This document shows, in pieces, positions 54,321 through 63,413 of a stretch of 64,000 nt of DNA (position 1 is the stretch's first letter; every line of letters starts with the position of its first letter). This DNA is from SZUA-547 sp963669315 (GTDB lineage Bacteria; Pseudomonadota; Alphaproteobacteria; Rhodobacterales; Rhodobacteraceae). The notes under the pieces are model-generated. The model searched no databases and was not told the DNA's origin. It worked only from the letters and a program-made list of their open reading frames with translations. The stretch lies in NCBI GenBank assembly GCA_963669315.1, contig OY770021.1:2976001-3040000 (forward strand), given 5' to 3'. Made by a program: the position numbers and the translations under genes.

Positions 54321-54615
54321 CTTGGGGCCCCCGGCCATGCCGGGAACGGGCGGAAGGAGGTTGTGCGCGGCGCACGGCCTCACCCTCCTCGAGCAGGTAG
54401 CGCAGCCCGCCTTTGCCGAGCCGGTCGAAGTAGCGCGTTGGCAGGTCGCCCCGGAACTGGTCCACGGTGATCTGGAGAACGAGCTGGGGTTTTTCCGCTG
54501 CATCGGCGGTGACCACAAGGGTATCCGCAGCGAGAGCCGGCACTAAAGCAAATGTGGAAATCCCTGATATAAACAGGGCTTGTAGGGTTCGTTGTACAGT
54601 CGCTGGTGTCTTCAT
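54321..54615 (-). pseudogene. Alkaline phosphatase-family (PafA-like) N-terminal fragment
   Basis: ATG 54615, preceded by AGGAGA, starts MKTPATVQ followed by a signal peptide to about ALAADTL. KPQLVLQITVDQFRGDLP and LGKGGLRYLLEEG are the usual N-terminus of PafA-type phosphatases. The nucleophile Thr region should come soon after, but the sequence runs into the IS3 remnant at 54320. Only about 98 codons of a protein of some 550 residues remain. Confidence 0.75.
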
Positions 54616-54815
54616 GTCTGACTCTCCTGTTAAGCAATATTCAAAAAATCGTTTCTTACACAAGTGTTGCTTAAGAAAGTCACCAACTTTCCCCAGTGCC
54701 ATTTTTGACTCCGGTGTGTCGGGCATGAAGGCCTGAAATACATGTGACATCGACTTCGAGCGCGCCCTCAGATCGTCGCTCCCAACAAGCAGAATTGCAG
54801 GGAGCGATGAACGGT

Positions 54816-55847
54816 CTATTTGACCACTTCGAATGTTGGGAATTGATATTCACCCGAAATGATTTCCGGCCCCGGCTTGTACATCCGCACGATGTAGTTC
54901 CAGCCTTTGGTGATCGGAAGGCAATTCACCCGGCCATCATCGCAACCGCCAGCATGGATCGTGACCGATCCGTCCTTGTCGCGCTCGGCGGTCACGTTGT
55001 TGACCGAATACATCCCAAGGTCGTTTTCCTGCATGTATCCTTCCGCGTTGTACATCGTGATCGAGACAAATCCGCCGTCATTGATCGGGATTTCGTTGGA
55101 GATCTCCATGCGGTGCGGCGTCTGACCATCGTTGGTTTCCGGCACCGCGTTAAGATAGATCGTCGCCTCCTTCGGGTTGCCGCCCCAGCCAAACGACGTC
55201 CCGAGCAAGTGATCGATCGGATTGAGTTCATTCTTGTCACCAAAAAAACCGGATGTATCCTCTTTCGTTGCCGCCAGTACGTTGATCGCTGTGCGCAAAG
55301 CCTCAACCTGTTCAAGATCCCAGTCCGGCACCTCGAATACCCCGGGATCGTCCTGCGCAACGGTCACCGCATCCTGTAGGTCAATTCCGGCAGCGACGTC
55401 TGCGGAATCGTTCGCGTTGACGAAGGTTCTCAGAATGACAACCGCATAGCGGGATCCCATGAGATCCTGGGTCAGCGTAAACGCGCCCGGGGCGTACTCC
55501 ATCGGCAGCATGGAATGGTCCTGGTTGATGATCAGGGCCGACAGGTAGCGGCCATCGCTGTCCGGCAATGTGACGGTGACCGGGCTGCCCAGATCGAACA
55601 CCCCAATTGAGTATAGCGTATCGCGCTGCATCCGAATTACGTCCTGCTTGTCGATCGCAACCGGCTCCCGAATGTGGAAGAACTGACCGAACCCGCCCTG
55701 TGCCACATAGGCCGCCATTGTTCTGTCGGTCTCGGCCCTCACAAAGTTGTCGACCGTAACCGACTCCGCCGCATTGCTGAGAGCTGCTGCGCAGGTACCT
55801 AGCGCGAAAACGCCGGAAAACATAACCGACTTTGTTCTCTTTTTCAT
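54816..55847 (-). CDS. DUF1254/DUF1214 exported protein
   Basis: A 343-residue protein with a signal peptide (MKKRTKSVMFSGVFALGTCA, cleavage near SNAAES). The N-terminal DUF1254 part has DKQDVIRMQRDTLYSIGVFD and SALIINQDHSMLP. The C-terminal DUF1214 part has GGFVSITMYNAEGYM, with NCLPITKGWNYIVRMYKPG near the end. Such proteins are widespread and exported, with no proven enzymatic role. The ATG follows AGGAAAG. An IS6 tip lies 27 bases upstream of the start, so the native promoter may have been replaced. Confidence 0.88.
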   Translation of the reverse strand: MKKRTKSVMFSGVFALGTCAAALSNAAESVTVDNFVRAETDRTMAAYVAQGGFGQFFHIREPVAIDKQDVIRMQRDTLYSIGVFDLGSPVTVTLPDSDGRYLSALIINQDHSMLPMEYAPGAFTLTQDLMGSRYAVVILRTFVNANDSADVAAGIDLQDAVTVAQDDPGVFEVPDWDLEQVEALRTAINVLAATKEDTSGFFGDKNELNPIDHLLGTSFGWGGNPKEATIYLNAVPETNDGQTPHRMEISNEIPINDGGFVSITMYNAEGYMQENDLGMYSVNNVTAERDKDGSVTIHAGGCDDGRVNCLPITKGWNYIVRMYKPGPEIISGEYQFPTFEVVK

Positions 55848-55873
55848 TTTCTTTCCTCACTATTTTTCGGTTT

Positions 55874-55890
55874 ATTCTTCTGACAAGCCC
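55874..55890 (-). mobile_element. Solo IS6 right tip
   Basis: ATTCTTCTGACAAGCCC is an exact match to the last 17 bases of the IS6 right ends at 21142 and 32128. Nothing else of the element is present. It marks a former IS6 boundary just upstream of the DUF1254 gene. Confidence 0.65.
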
Positions 55891-56040
55891 GTCGCGACTG
55901 CAGCATGATCAGAGGCGGTGATTTCCGCTAAGCGCCAACAGCCGACATCACTCCACGGTCGTGAGTTCACTTAACGACCAGCCTATTCCCTCAGGCATCA
56001 CAAGGCGCTGGGCGCCGCGAAGGGTGTCGGTCAATCACCT

Positions 56041-56487
56041 CTAGCGTACGACGAGAACGGGCTTTTCACTCAAGGCCGTTACTTCGGCAGTTTGGCTCCC
56101 AAGAAGCATTCTCTTTACGCCCCGGAGGCCGTGCGATGCCATGATTATAAGATCGCAGTCCTCGCGGTCCGCCGCTTCCAGGATACCTTCGGCGGGCTTT
56201 TGGTCGCTTACATGACGACTCTCTGATGCGACTCCCATGGACGACGCGCGGGCGGCGGCTTCTTCCAGAATGGAATGCGCTGATTGCTTGGCCGATTTTT
56301 CATAGACCTCGATCGGGTCCAATTGGCCCCTGTCGACGTTGCTGGCCATATTGAATGCCGACCAAATCTCTGTCACGGTCACAAACACGGCGGTGGCGTC
56401 AACAGATTTTGCAAGTTGGAGTCCGTGATCTACTGCCTTCCCAGCCAGATCAGAACCGTCTGTCGCAATTAGAATACGACTATACAT
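56041..56487 (-). CDS. Universal stress protein, UspA family
   Basis: A 148-residue single-domain Usp protein. It begins MYSRILIATDGSDLAGKAVDHG and has the ATP-binding-type segment ASHGLRGVKRMLLGSQTAEV near residues 118-137, and it ends KPVLVV. These proteins bind ATP or other nucleotides and help cells survive starvation and oxidative or membrane stress. It lies 41 bases downstream of the Hsp20 gene on the same strand. Confidence 0.9.
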   Translation of the reverse strand: MYSRILIATDGSDLAGKAVDHGLQLAKSVDATAVFVTVTEIWSAFNMASNVDRGQLDPIEVYEKSAKQSAHSILEEAAARASSMGVASESRHVSDQKPAEGILEAADREDCDLIIMASHGLRGVKRMLLGSQTAEVTALSEKPVLVVR

Positions 56488-56528
56488 TTCATCATCTCCT
56501 TAGAACTGTTTTGGCCGTCGGCGTCTGG

Positions 56529-56945
56529 TCAGAGAGGCCGAACTTCAATCTTTTTGCCCTTTGGCGCCTCCACCGATCGCTTGGCAATGCGCAGACGAAG
56601 CACACCGTCGGAGAAGCTGGCTTCGACCATTTCCTGATCCGCGCCGGCCGGAAGCCTGAACGTCCTTTGGAAAGCACCGTACTCACGTTCGGAGAAGAAG
56701 AACGTCTGGCCTTTCTCCTCCCTGTGGGGCGATTTCTCGCCGCTCACCTGAAGGCTGTTGTTGTGAACCGAGACATCGACATCCTCGGCCTTAACGCCCG
56801 GCAGTTCGACGTTGATCTCGTAGTAATCCTCCATCGCCGACGCATCGGAGCGCGGCGCAAACCAGTCGGCGACGCTTTGTCCGATCTGTCTCAGAGGTTC
56901 ATAAACGCTGGGACACCAGCCGACCGTGTGGGATTTATCAACCAT
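56529..56945 (-). CDS. Small heat shock protein Hsp20
   Basis: A 138-residue alpha-crystallin-type chaperone. The core domain covers about residues 42-136, with VELPGVKAEDVDVSVHNN and FQRTFRLPAGADQE, and the C-terminal VLRLRIAKR. It holds unfolded proteins soluble under stress. It is grouped with the UspA gene and with a divergent DksA-type gene, a set often found together on stress islands and plasmids. Confidence 0.92.
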   Translation of the reverse strand: MVDKSHTVGWCPSVYEPLRQIGQSVADWFAPRSDASAMEDYYEINVELPGVKAEDVDVSVHNNSLQVSGEKSPHREEKGQTFFFSEREYGAFQRTFRLPAGADQEMVEASFSDGVLRLRIAKRSVEAPKGKKIEVRPL

Positions 56946-57089
56946 GCATCAACCTCTCCCTTTCTCTGTGTGGGGCTTTTAGAAGGAACTGGCAAATTCG
57001 AGGGGAGACGACATTGACCCCGCTCAATGTTAGAGGGTCATGCCTCGAATATGAGCGGAGGACTAACCCTCTCGATCCTGGAGCCGACT

Positions 57090-57404
57090 ATGCCGGAACA
57101 TGACCATTTCGAGGCGCTGTTGAGGCGTCGCCTCAGCGAACTGGAGGCTCGCCTACATGAAGTCGAAGCGGAACTGGATGAACCGCCCGACCCAGACTTC
57201 GAGGACCGCGCAACCGAGCGAGAGGGCGACGAGGTGTTAGAGAGCCTCGGCGCCGCTGGACTGAGTGAAATTGCAATGATTAACGCGGCGCTCGAAAGGA
57301 TCGCTAGGGGAGAATATGGCGTCTGCGTGGAATGCGGCGAGCGCGTCTCGGACGAGAGACTGGAAGCAGTCCCGCATACGCCTCGATGTAGAAATTGCGC
57401 GTAG
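57090..57404 (+). CDS. DksA/TraR-type zinc-finger protein
   Basis: A 104-residue protein. An N-terminal coiled-coil region with many Glu and Arg (about residues 5-60) is followed by a zinc finger: CVECGERV and, 17 residues later, CRNC. This is the short TraR/YocK-like type, which may act on RNA polymerase. The ATG at 57090 is chosen because the earlier in-frame ATG (57027) adds an unrelated leader. It is divergent from the Hsp20 gene. Confidence 0.88.
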   Translation: MPEHDHFEALLRRRLSELEARLHEVEAELDEPPDPDFEDRATEREGDEVLESLGAAGLSEIAMINAALERIARGEYGVCVECGERVSDERLEAVPHTPRCRNCA

Positions 57405-57900
57405 ATGCAGCCCAATGCTTCGCTCTGAGCGAAAGCTGCTTCGAGACGTCATAGCGCGGCTTCGAAAAGTAGCCGCTTTGGGTCAGGAACGGTCTTCTGC
57501 ATGGCAATATGCTCAGTTTCCCAGAGCAAATCGATTGCGGTCGTTCGTGCGGCGCGGATAGCGCCCTGGCATCAGATCGATAGAAGAAAGCCCGGACATT
57601 CGGTGATCGGAAGCCGCCGTCAGACGACTTGGGGCGGAATTACCGTTTCGAGCCCATACTACCAGATATTGCGTTGCCCTCGAACTGGCAAAAGGTGCCG
57701 AAATCCGTCGTTGGGTGAGCCCCCAGATTTGGGAAATCGCGGACGAACCCAGCCCTTCACCGAAGGCGCAAAGGCAATACTTAATCCTATAATGGATGTT
57801 CGTTTGAGTAGCTCTATATCACGCGTTCCGTCCGTCCGAATAGTGAGCGGCGATCCCGAACGCGCCGCAACGCAGTCTTCTTCAACAGGTTTGTTTACCG
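57405..57900. other. Gene-poor stretch with a dispersed repeat
   Basis: CTTTGGGTCAGGAACGGTC at 57476-57494 repeats 53259-53277. Apart from that no gene or RNA is recognised. The stretch separates the stress genes from the end of the 5-oxoprolinase operon. Confidence 0.4.
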
Positions 57901-58674
57901 TCAGAGAGTTGCACCTTCGAACTGGGCGAGCGATACGCTGGCGGCGTTCAGCGCGGACCGCGTCTCCATCGCGATGCTCAGAGCCGTCGGCGTGTCGCCA
58001 TGCAGGCAAATTGTATCAATCCTGGTTGGGATGAGTATGCCGCTTTCTGCGATGATCGCGCCAGCCTGCACCATATCGACAACACGTTTGCCTGCGACCT
58101 GCGGATCGTGAATCACTGCGCCCGGCAGGCTACGGTCCACCAGCGTCGCGTCGTCATTATAGGCGCGATCGGCGAAGACCTCACAGGCGGCGCGACAGCC
58201 AAGCTCCGTCGCCGCCGCTTGCTGAGCGGTTTGCGCGAGAACCATCACGATGGTCTCTGGCGCAACCGACAAGGCAGCGCCGTAGCAGGCGCGAGCGACG
58301 CCAATGTCCTCGGCGGCTATGCTCGCCAGCGCACCGTGCAGCTTAAGGTGGCGGATCTCGACCCCTGCGGCGCGGGCCATGCCTTGAGCAGCGCCCAGCT
58401 GATAGCGGATCATATTTCCGAGGCTGTCATGTGGGACCGTCATGCTCCGCCGCCCGAACCCCTGCAGATCGGCGAAACCCGGATGCGCGCCGACGCCGAC
58501 GCCATGTTGTTTCGCTTCGGCCATGGTCCGGGCCATGACGTCCCAGTCGCCGGCGTGAAATCCGCAGGCGAGATTGGCCGACGTCACAATCTCCAGCAAG
58601 GCGCTGTCATCGCCCATATTCCAGGGGCCGAAGCTTTCCCCCATATCGGCGTTCAGGTCGACGGATTTGAACAT
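57901..58674 (-). CDS. pxpA: 5-Oxoprolinase subunit A (LamB/YcsF family)
   Basis: A 257-residue subunit of the three-part ATP-dependent 5-oxoprolinase, which opens 5-oxo-L-proline to L-glutamate. The N-terminus VDLNADMGESFGPW and CGFHAGDWDVM are family hallmarks, followed by GVGVGAHPGFADLQGFGRR. ATG 58674 overlaps the pxpC stop as TGATG. It is the last gene of the operon. The C-terminus SLAQFEGATL may be slightly short compared with some homologues. Confidence 0.92.
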   Translation of the reverse strand: MFKSVDLNADMGESFGPWNMGDDSALLEIVTSANLACGFHAGDWDVMARTMAEAKQHGVGVGAHPGFADLQGFGRRSMTVPHDSLGNMIRYQLGAAQGMARAAGVEIRHLKLHGALASIAAEDIGVARACYGAALSVAPETIVMVLAQTAQQAAATELGCRAACEVFADRAYNDDATLVDRSLPGAVIHDPQVAGKRVVDMVQAGAIIAESGILIPTRIDTICLHGDTPTALSIAMETRSALNAASVSLAQFEGATL

Positions 58675-59699
58675 CAATCAGCATCTTCCAGATCGTCGCC
58701 GGCGGTGACGCCGCCGACAAGTTGATAAGATAGCAGATCGGGAATGTCCCGGGGATCGCGGACAAGCGGGCGCAGGCTGCGCGGCAAGTCTTTGCGCCGA
58801 TCCCGTTCGCGCGCCTCGGCGGCCACCGCTTCCTCCAGCGTCAAGAAGCGAAAACGCAGAGGCGCTCCTGGCCTCGCCTGCGCCACCCTCGGCAGATCGG
58901 TCGGAATAACCGAGCCGATCCGTGGATAGCCGCCGGTGGTCTGGCATTCGCACAGCAGCACGAAAGGCGCGCCGTCGCCGGTGATCTGGATATCGCCGGC
59001 AACGATGACTTCGGACAGGACGCTCAGACCGCCTTCGTTTTGAAAGCCTTGTCCGTTGGGCAGGAAACGCGCGCCCATCCGGTTGCCGCGCACATCGCGG
59101 CGGAACTCCATCGCCTCGAACCGGAGGATCTCGTCAGGGTCGAAAAGCTCCGTTTGCAGGCTAGGCGCAGCGCGCACCGTTCCGCCATCGAAGCGCGAGT
59201 CCGGTTCGATCCGCATACCCGTGGCGCTGTTACCGGTGTCCGCGCCCACCGGCAATCGATCACCGGAAACGATCGCCGCGCCGACGCCAGCCGCCAGATG
59301 GGCGCTGCGCGCGCCAAGCCGCTCAGCCGACTCCAGCCCTCCTCCAAAATGAAGATAACCGTAGATCCCGCTCTCTGAACCCCCGATAGACAGCCGCTCC
59401 CCTGCAGGCAGCATATGGCTGGCGTTCCACGCGACGCGGGCGCCTTCAATGCTTGCCGCCATCGGCGCGCCGGTAAGCGCGATGCGCATATCCTCCGTTG
59501 CCTCGAACTCGCCGCCGGTTCCGGTCATTTCAATGGCGGCGCAGTTTTCACTCTGGCCTAGAAGCGCCGCGCCTTCCACCAGCGCCAACCGATCGGCGGC
59601 CCCGCCGCGCGATAGTCCGAAGGCGAGATAACCCGGCCGGCCCCGATCCTGCGCCGTCAGACCCGGCCCGGCCCGATGAACGATAATCGCGCGGCTCAT
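58674..59699 (-). CDS. pxpC: 5-Oxoprolinase subunit C (biotin-dependent carboxyltransferase fold)
   Basis: A 341-residue protein of the KipA/allophanate hydrolase subunit 2 type. GPGLTAQDRGRPGYLAFGLS at its N-terminus and CECQTTGGYPRIGSVIPTDL near the middle are the family hallmarks. ATG 59699 overlaps the pxpB stop as ATGA. With PxpB and PxpA it forms the oxoprolinase complex. It has no biotin carboxylase next to it, which supports the oxoprolinase role over carboxylation. Confidence 0.92.
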   Translation of the reverse strand: MSRAIIVHRAGPGLTAQDRGRPGYLAFGLSRGGAADRLALVEGAALLGQSENCAAIEMTGTGGEFEATEDMRIALTGAPMAASIEGARVAWNASHMLPAGERLSIGGSESGIYGYLHFGGGLESAERLGARSAHLAAGVGAAIVSGDRLPVGADTGNSATGMRIEPDSRFDGGTVRAAPSLQTELFDPDEILRFEAMEFRRDVRGNRMGARFLPNGQGFQNEGGLSVLSEVIVAGDIQITGDGAPFVLLCECQTTGGYPRIGSVIPTDLPRVAQARPGAPLRFRFLTLEEAVAAEARERDRRKDLPRSLRPLVRDPRDIPDLLSYQLVGGVTAGDDLEDAD

Positions 59700-60466
59700 G
59701 GGAGTACCTCAAAGGTTGCGCCGCCGTCCGGACCGCTTTCGCGCATCACGCTCAGCTTTTCCGGCGTTGTGGGCTCGAACAGAACCTCGTCTCCGGGGCG
59801 CAGGACGAATGGCGTGTCGTCATTCGGTCGAAACAATCGGATTGCTGTCTGCCCGATGTGCCGCCACCCGGTCGGCGTAGCGACTGGAAACAGAACCAAT
59901 TGACGGATCGCGACGCATAGCCCGCCGGCCGGAACCTGCCCCGTTAATTCGGTCTGACGCGGAATGTCCCATTCTGACGGGAGTTCGCCCAGATATGGCA
60001 TTCCAGGCGCGAATCCGATTGTCTGCACCCGAACGCGGGTTTGCGAGATCGACGCGATCGCGGCCTCAGGTGAGATTCCGGCTGCCGACGCAGCTTCCTC
60101 CAATTGCGGGGCCGACTCCCCCCGATAGACGGTCGGTATCCGCCACAGCCTGCGCCCGACCGGCAGAGAAGCGGAATACCAGTCCCGATCCGACAGAACA
60201 CCTTCGAGCATCGACCGTATCGAAGCATGGTCCGTGCTCTGCGGATTGAAGCGCAGATAGGAGGAGACGAGCGATGTGGACGTCTCCTCGACGCCATCCC
60301 AGCCAACCTTCTCGACAGCGTCGCGCAGCGCCAGGGCCGCCCGGTTGGCGGGTTCGGACAGGCGGTCGCCGAATCTGACCAGCAGACCGTCCACCCCAAC
60401 AGTGCTGATCCGAGGCCATGCGGAGTGGAATTGTCCGTTGTCGATGCTGGATTCGATAGTGGTCAT
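59696..60466 (-). CDS. pxpB: 5-Oxoprolinase subunit B (KipI-like)
   Basis: About 256 residues of the KipI/allophanate hydrolase subunit 1 type. The usual hallmarks are GVDGLLVRFGD near the N-terminus, FAPGMPYLGELP in the middle, and PTGWRHIGQTAIRLF near the C-terminus. I prefer ATG 60466; a GTG at 60475 is equally in frame. It follows the TRAP permease gene after a gap of about 50 bases and overlaps pxpC. Confidence 0.9.
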   Translation of the reverse strand: MTTIESSIDNGQFHSAWPRISTVGVDGLLVRFGDRLSEPANRAALALRDAVEKVGWDGVEETSTSLVSSYLRFNPQSTDHASIRSMLEGVLSDRDWYSASLPVGRRLWRIPTVYRGESAPQLEEAASAAGISPEAAIASISQTRVRVQTIGFAPGMPYLGELPSEWDIPRQTELTGQVPAGGLCVAIRQLVLFPVATPTGWRHIGQTAIRLFRPNDDTPFVLRPGDEVLFEPTTPEKLSVMRESGPDGGATFEVLP

Positions 60467-60519
60467 TTCGGACACTCACTGATCAACTCGATGCGTTTGA
60501 GACTCAACAGAATATTTCG

Positions 60520-61803
60520 TCATTGCAGCGACTCCGGCAGAAAAAGCGCAATTTGAGGGAAGGCTATCAAAGCCGCGACCATGATGAGCATGGCTATGAC
60601 GAACGGAATGGTGCCGAGCATCACTTCGCTCATTTTGCCGCTTTTCCGAGCGCCCTGAACGACATAGAGGTTCAACCCGACCGGGGGTGAAATGAGCGCC
60701 ATTTCAATGAGAACAATCATCAGAATGCCGAACCAAATGACATTGTACCCGAGCTCAGCGACCAGGGGGACAATGATCGGTATGGTGACAACCATCAGCG
60801 ACAGCGTCTCGATGAAGAACCCAAGCACGATGTAGATGCACACAATGACGAGGATTGTCATCAATGGTGATAGGCCAAGGCCATCAAGGATAGCTTTTAG
60901 CTCCGCGCCAAGCCCCGCAGAAGCCAGCGTGAAGTTCAGGAAAGACGCACCGATCACCACCAGCATGATCATCGATGTGATCTTGATCGTGCCGACGACG
61001 CTTTCACTGATCATCTGTATTGATACGCCGCCGAACGCCGCGGCGATCAGGACCGCGCCGGCGACTCCCACGGCCGCCGCTTCGGTCGGTGTCGCCCAGC
61101 CCTTGTAGATTGTGCCGATGATGGCGCTGAACAGGATGATGATCGGGATCAGTTGCACCAGGGCGCGGATCATCTCTGCGATTGGGAAAACCCGCCGCAC
61201 GCCACCCAGCTCCGGACGAGCCATGCAAATCAGAATGGTCACGACCATGAACCCAAATGCCAGCAGCAGACCCGGAATCAAGCCGGCCAGGAATAGCTGC
61301 GGGATCGAGGATTGCGTCAGGAATCCGTAGACGATCAGGTTGATTGAAGGCGGAATCATGATGCCCAAAGTGCCGCCCGCGGCGATTGCGCCGGAAAACA
61401 ACTTCGGATCGTAGCCCAGCTTTTCAGCTTGAGGCATGGCCACGGTGGCTACCGTTGCAGCTGTTGCGACTGAAGAGCCCGATATGGCTGAAAACATGGT
61501 TGATGTCGCCACATTCGCATGCACAAGGCCGCCCGGGAGCCATGACACCCAACGGTCAAGGGCGGCATAGGTTCTGGTGGCGATACCGCTGCGCACCAGA
61601 ATTTCGCCCAGCAAGACAAAGAACGGGATGGCGATCAGCGTGGCGTTGTTTGACGTCGACCACACCAAATTGCCCAGCCCTTTTATCAGCGGGAAGGGGC
61701 TAAAAAACGCGTCGATGCCAAAGCCGAGCAGAAACAGAACGATCCCAACCGGAATTGAAAGAGTGAGCAGGCCCAGCAGCCCAATTGTGACTGAAGAGAT
61801 CAT
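60520..61803 (-). CDS. TRAP transporter large permease (DctM type)
   Basis: A 427-residue inner-membrane protein with about 12 hydrophobic segments. IPFFVLLGEILVRSG, FSAISGSSVATAATVA and GGTLGIMIPPSINLIVYG are DctM hallmarks. ATG overlaps the dctQ stop as ATGA. With the DctQ and DctP genes upstream it imports an organic acid on a sodium gradient. The neighbours point to 5-oxoproline or a related compound. Confidence 0.92.
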   Translation of the reverse strand: MISSVTIGLLGLLTLSIPVGIVLFLLGFGIDAFFSPFPLIKGLGNLVWSTSNNATLIAIPFFVLLGEILVRSGIATRTYAALDRWVSWLPGGLVHANVATSTMFSAISGSSVATAATVATVAMPQAEKLGYDPKLFSGAIAAGGTLGIMIPPSINLIVYGFLTQSSIPQLFLAGLIPGLLLAFGFMVVTILICMARPELGGVRRVFPIAEMIRALVQLIPIIILFSAIIGTIYKGWATPTEAAAVGVAGAVLIAAAFGGVSIQMISESVVGTIKITSMIMLVVIGASFLNFTLASAGLGAELKAILDGLGLSPLMTILVIVCIYIVLGFFIETLSLMVVTIPIIVPLVAELGYNVIWFGILMIVLIEMALISPPVGLNLYVVQGARKSGKMSEVMLGTIPFVIAMLIMVAALIAFPQIALFLPESLQ

Positions 61804-62354
61804 GTGTGAATCTCCGCATTCTCTTCGCCGAAGGTGCCGATAGCGGCCTCAGATTGTTCAAACTCGCCACGCAGCACCAACCGGATTGCCGCGTAAAGCG
61901 TGAACCAGGCGACGATGGCAAACCATAGCCACCCTGCGAACCAGGGCAGTTGCACCAGGGCCAATGGAGTTTCGAGCGGTGTATTCGCACGCGAACTGTT
62001 CACGAGCGATCGCTCGACGACCGGCCAGGACCGGACAGCGATCAGGGTGATCGTGCTGGATAGGACAAACATAGAAAACAGGTCGAACAGCGACCGTCCG
62101 AGGGCGTTTACACGCCCCCGAAGAAAGTCAATCCGCACGTGGCTGAGTTCGAGCAATGCAAAGCCCATTCCCCAAGACGTCACGATCGCCATGACATAGC
62201 CACTAATTTCATCAGTACCGCCGAGGGAGGCACCCAACTGCCTGATCACGATTTCAGCGAGTATGAAAACGACGCAGACAAGAAGAAGAACGCCGATCAG
62301 CATAGCCACTCCTCGATTAAGTCTTTTCATTAGCGCGAGTATTTTCTCAGGCAT
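61800..62354 (-). CDS. TRAP transporter small permease (DctQ type)
   Basis: A 184-residue protein with four membrane segments (near residues 14-34, 50-70, 90-112 and 135-158). IRQLGASLGGTDEISGYVM and the acidic-basic loop ELSHVRIDFL are typical of DctQ. It lies 24 bases after the DctP gene and overlaps the DctM gene. Confidence 0.9.
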   Translation of the reverse strand: MPEKILALMKRLNRGVAMLIGVLLLVCVVFILAEIVIRQLGASLGGTDEISGYVMAIVTSWGMGFALLELSHVRIDFLRGRVNALGRSLFDLFSMFVLSSTITLIAVRSWPVVERSLVNSSRANTPLETPLALVQLPWFAGWLWFAIVAWFTLYAAIRLVLRGEFEQSEAAIGTFGEENAEIHT

Positions 62355-62378
62355 TGGATTCCCCCCTTGGCTGAGTGG

Positions 62379-63413
62379 CTATTCGCCGACTTTAACGCCG
62401 ACCGCTTCACCGACAGAGGCGTTCCAGCGGTCCGTCCATTCCGGCCCGGCTCGCTCAGCCCAATCCGGCAGCACTTCGGTGACCAAAATCTCACGGGCCC
62501 TATTGAAGTCGTCTTCCGAAACCTCGACAAGCGTCATACTGCGAGCGTCGCCCGACGGGCACTCTCCGTTTCCGGTTAAACAGGCGATGTCGTTGACCAG
62601 GGCGTCCTGCGCCACGGCCCAGGCCAGGTCTTCGAATTCGGTCTTGATCTGACTCTGGATAAGCTCCTGCGTTTCAGGGCTCAGGCTATTCCACTTGTCC
62701 AGGTTGATGGCTGTCACGACAGAGTCCCAACCGCCCAGCGGTATAGCCAACAGATGCGTCGACACTTCCCACCATCCGGCATTGTAGCCGGAACCGGCGC
62801 CAGTAACGGCGCAATCCACAACACCTTTTTGAAGCGCGCCGGGAACTTCAGCAAAGCTGACATTAACGCCTTCCGCGCCAAGAGCTTCGAGAAATTTCGC
62901 TGTCATTCGCCCGGATGCGCGGATTTTGAGATGAGTGAGATCATCCAAGTTGGCGACATCCTTATTGCAGAAAACAACCTGCGGGGGATAAGGCGCGATG
63001 GCCAACACATGGCTGTTGAATCGGTCGCGATAGATATCGCTGACCATTGGACGCGCGGCGTCAACCATTGCGCGTGCTTCATCGGCGGTCAGAGCCAGAA
63101 GCGGCACATCCAGCCCCTCGAGTTCCGGCGCGTCAGCAACCGCGTAGTCAGCAACCGTCATACCCACGTCATAGACACCGTCGCCCAGAAGGCGGAAGAC
63201 GTCGCCGACACCAAGGTTCATTTGGTTGTGCGTAGTCAGGTTGACGTTGATGGCCCCACCTGAGGCGGCGGGAAGGGTTTCGGACCAGAAAGGCGCTTCG
63301 AATTGTTTGTGAAGCGGCAGACTGGACCAACTGCCAACAACCGATAGGTCTTCGGCAACGGCAGGCGCGGCCAACGCCGCCGACGCCGCCAGAATGCTTA
63401 GAACACGTTTCAT
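62379..63413 (-). CDS. TRAP transporter substrate-binding protein (DctP type)
   Basis: A 344-residue periplasmic protein with a signal peptide, MKRVLSILAASAALAAPAVA, then EDLSVVGSWS. The conserved ligand-contact region LKIRASGRMTAKFLEALGAE has the Arg that binds the carboxylate in DctP proteins. ATG overlaps the DUF1445 stop as ATGA. The expected ligand is a carboxylate such as 5-oxoproline, inferred from the operon. Confidence 0.9.
   Translation of the reverse strand: MKRVLSILAASAALAAPAVAEDLSVVGSWSSLPLHKQFEAPFWSETLPAASGGAINVNLTTHNQMNLGVGDVFRLLGDGVYDVGMTVADYAVADAPELEGLDVPLLALTADEARAMVDAARPMVSDIYRDRFNSHVLAIAPYPPQVVFCNKDVANLDDLTHLKIRASGRMTAKFLEALGAEGVNVSFAEVPGALQKGVVDCAVTGAGSGYNAGWWEVSTHLLAIPLGGWDSVVTAINLDKWNSLSPETQELIQSQIKTEFEDLAWAVAQDALVNDIACLTGNGECPSGDARSMTLVEVSEDDFNRAREILVTEVLPDWAERAGPEWTDRWNASVGEAVGVKVGE

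Noticed and set aside
58674..59699. PxpC as a biotin-dependent urea/acetone carboxylase part
   Set aside because: No biotin carboxylase or carrier gene is near, and PxpA and PxpB are coupled to it, which points to 5-oxoprolinase.
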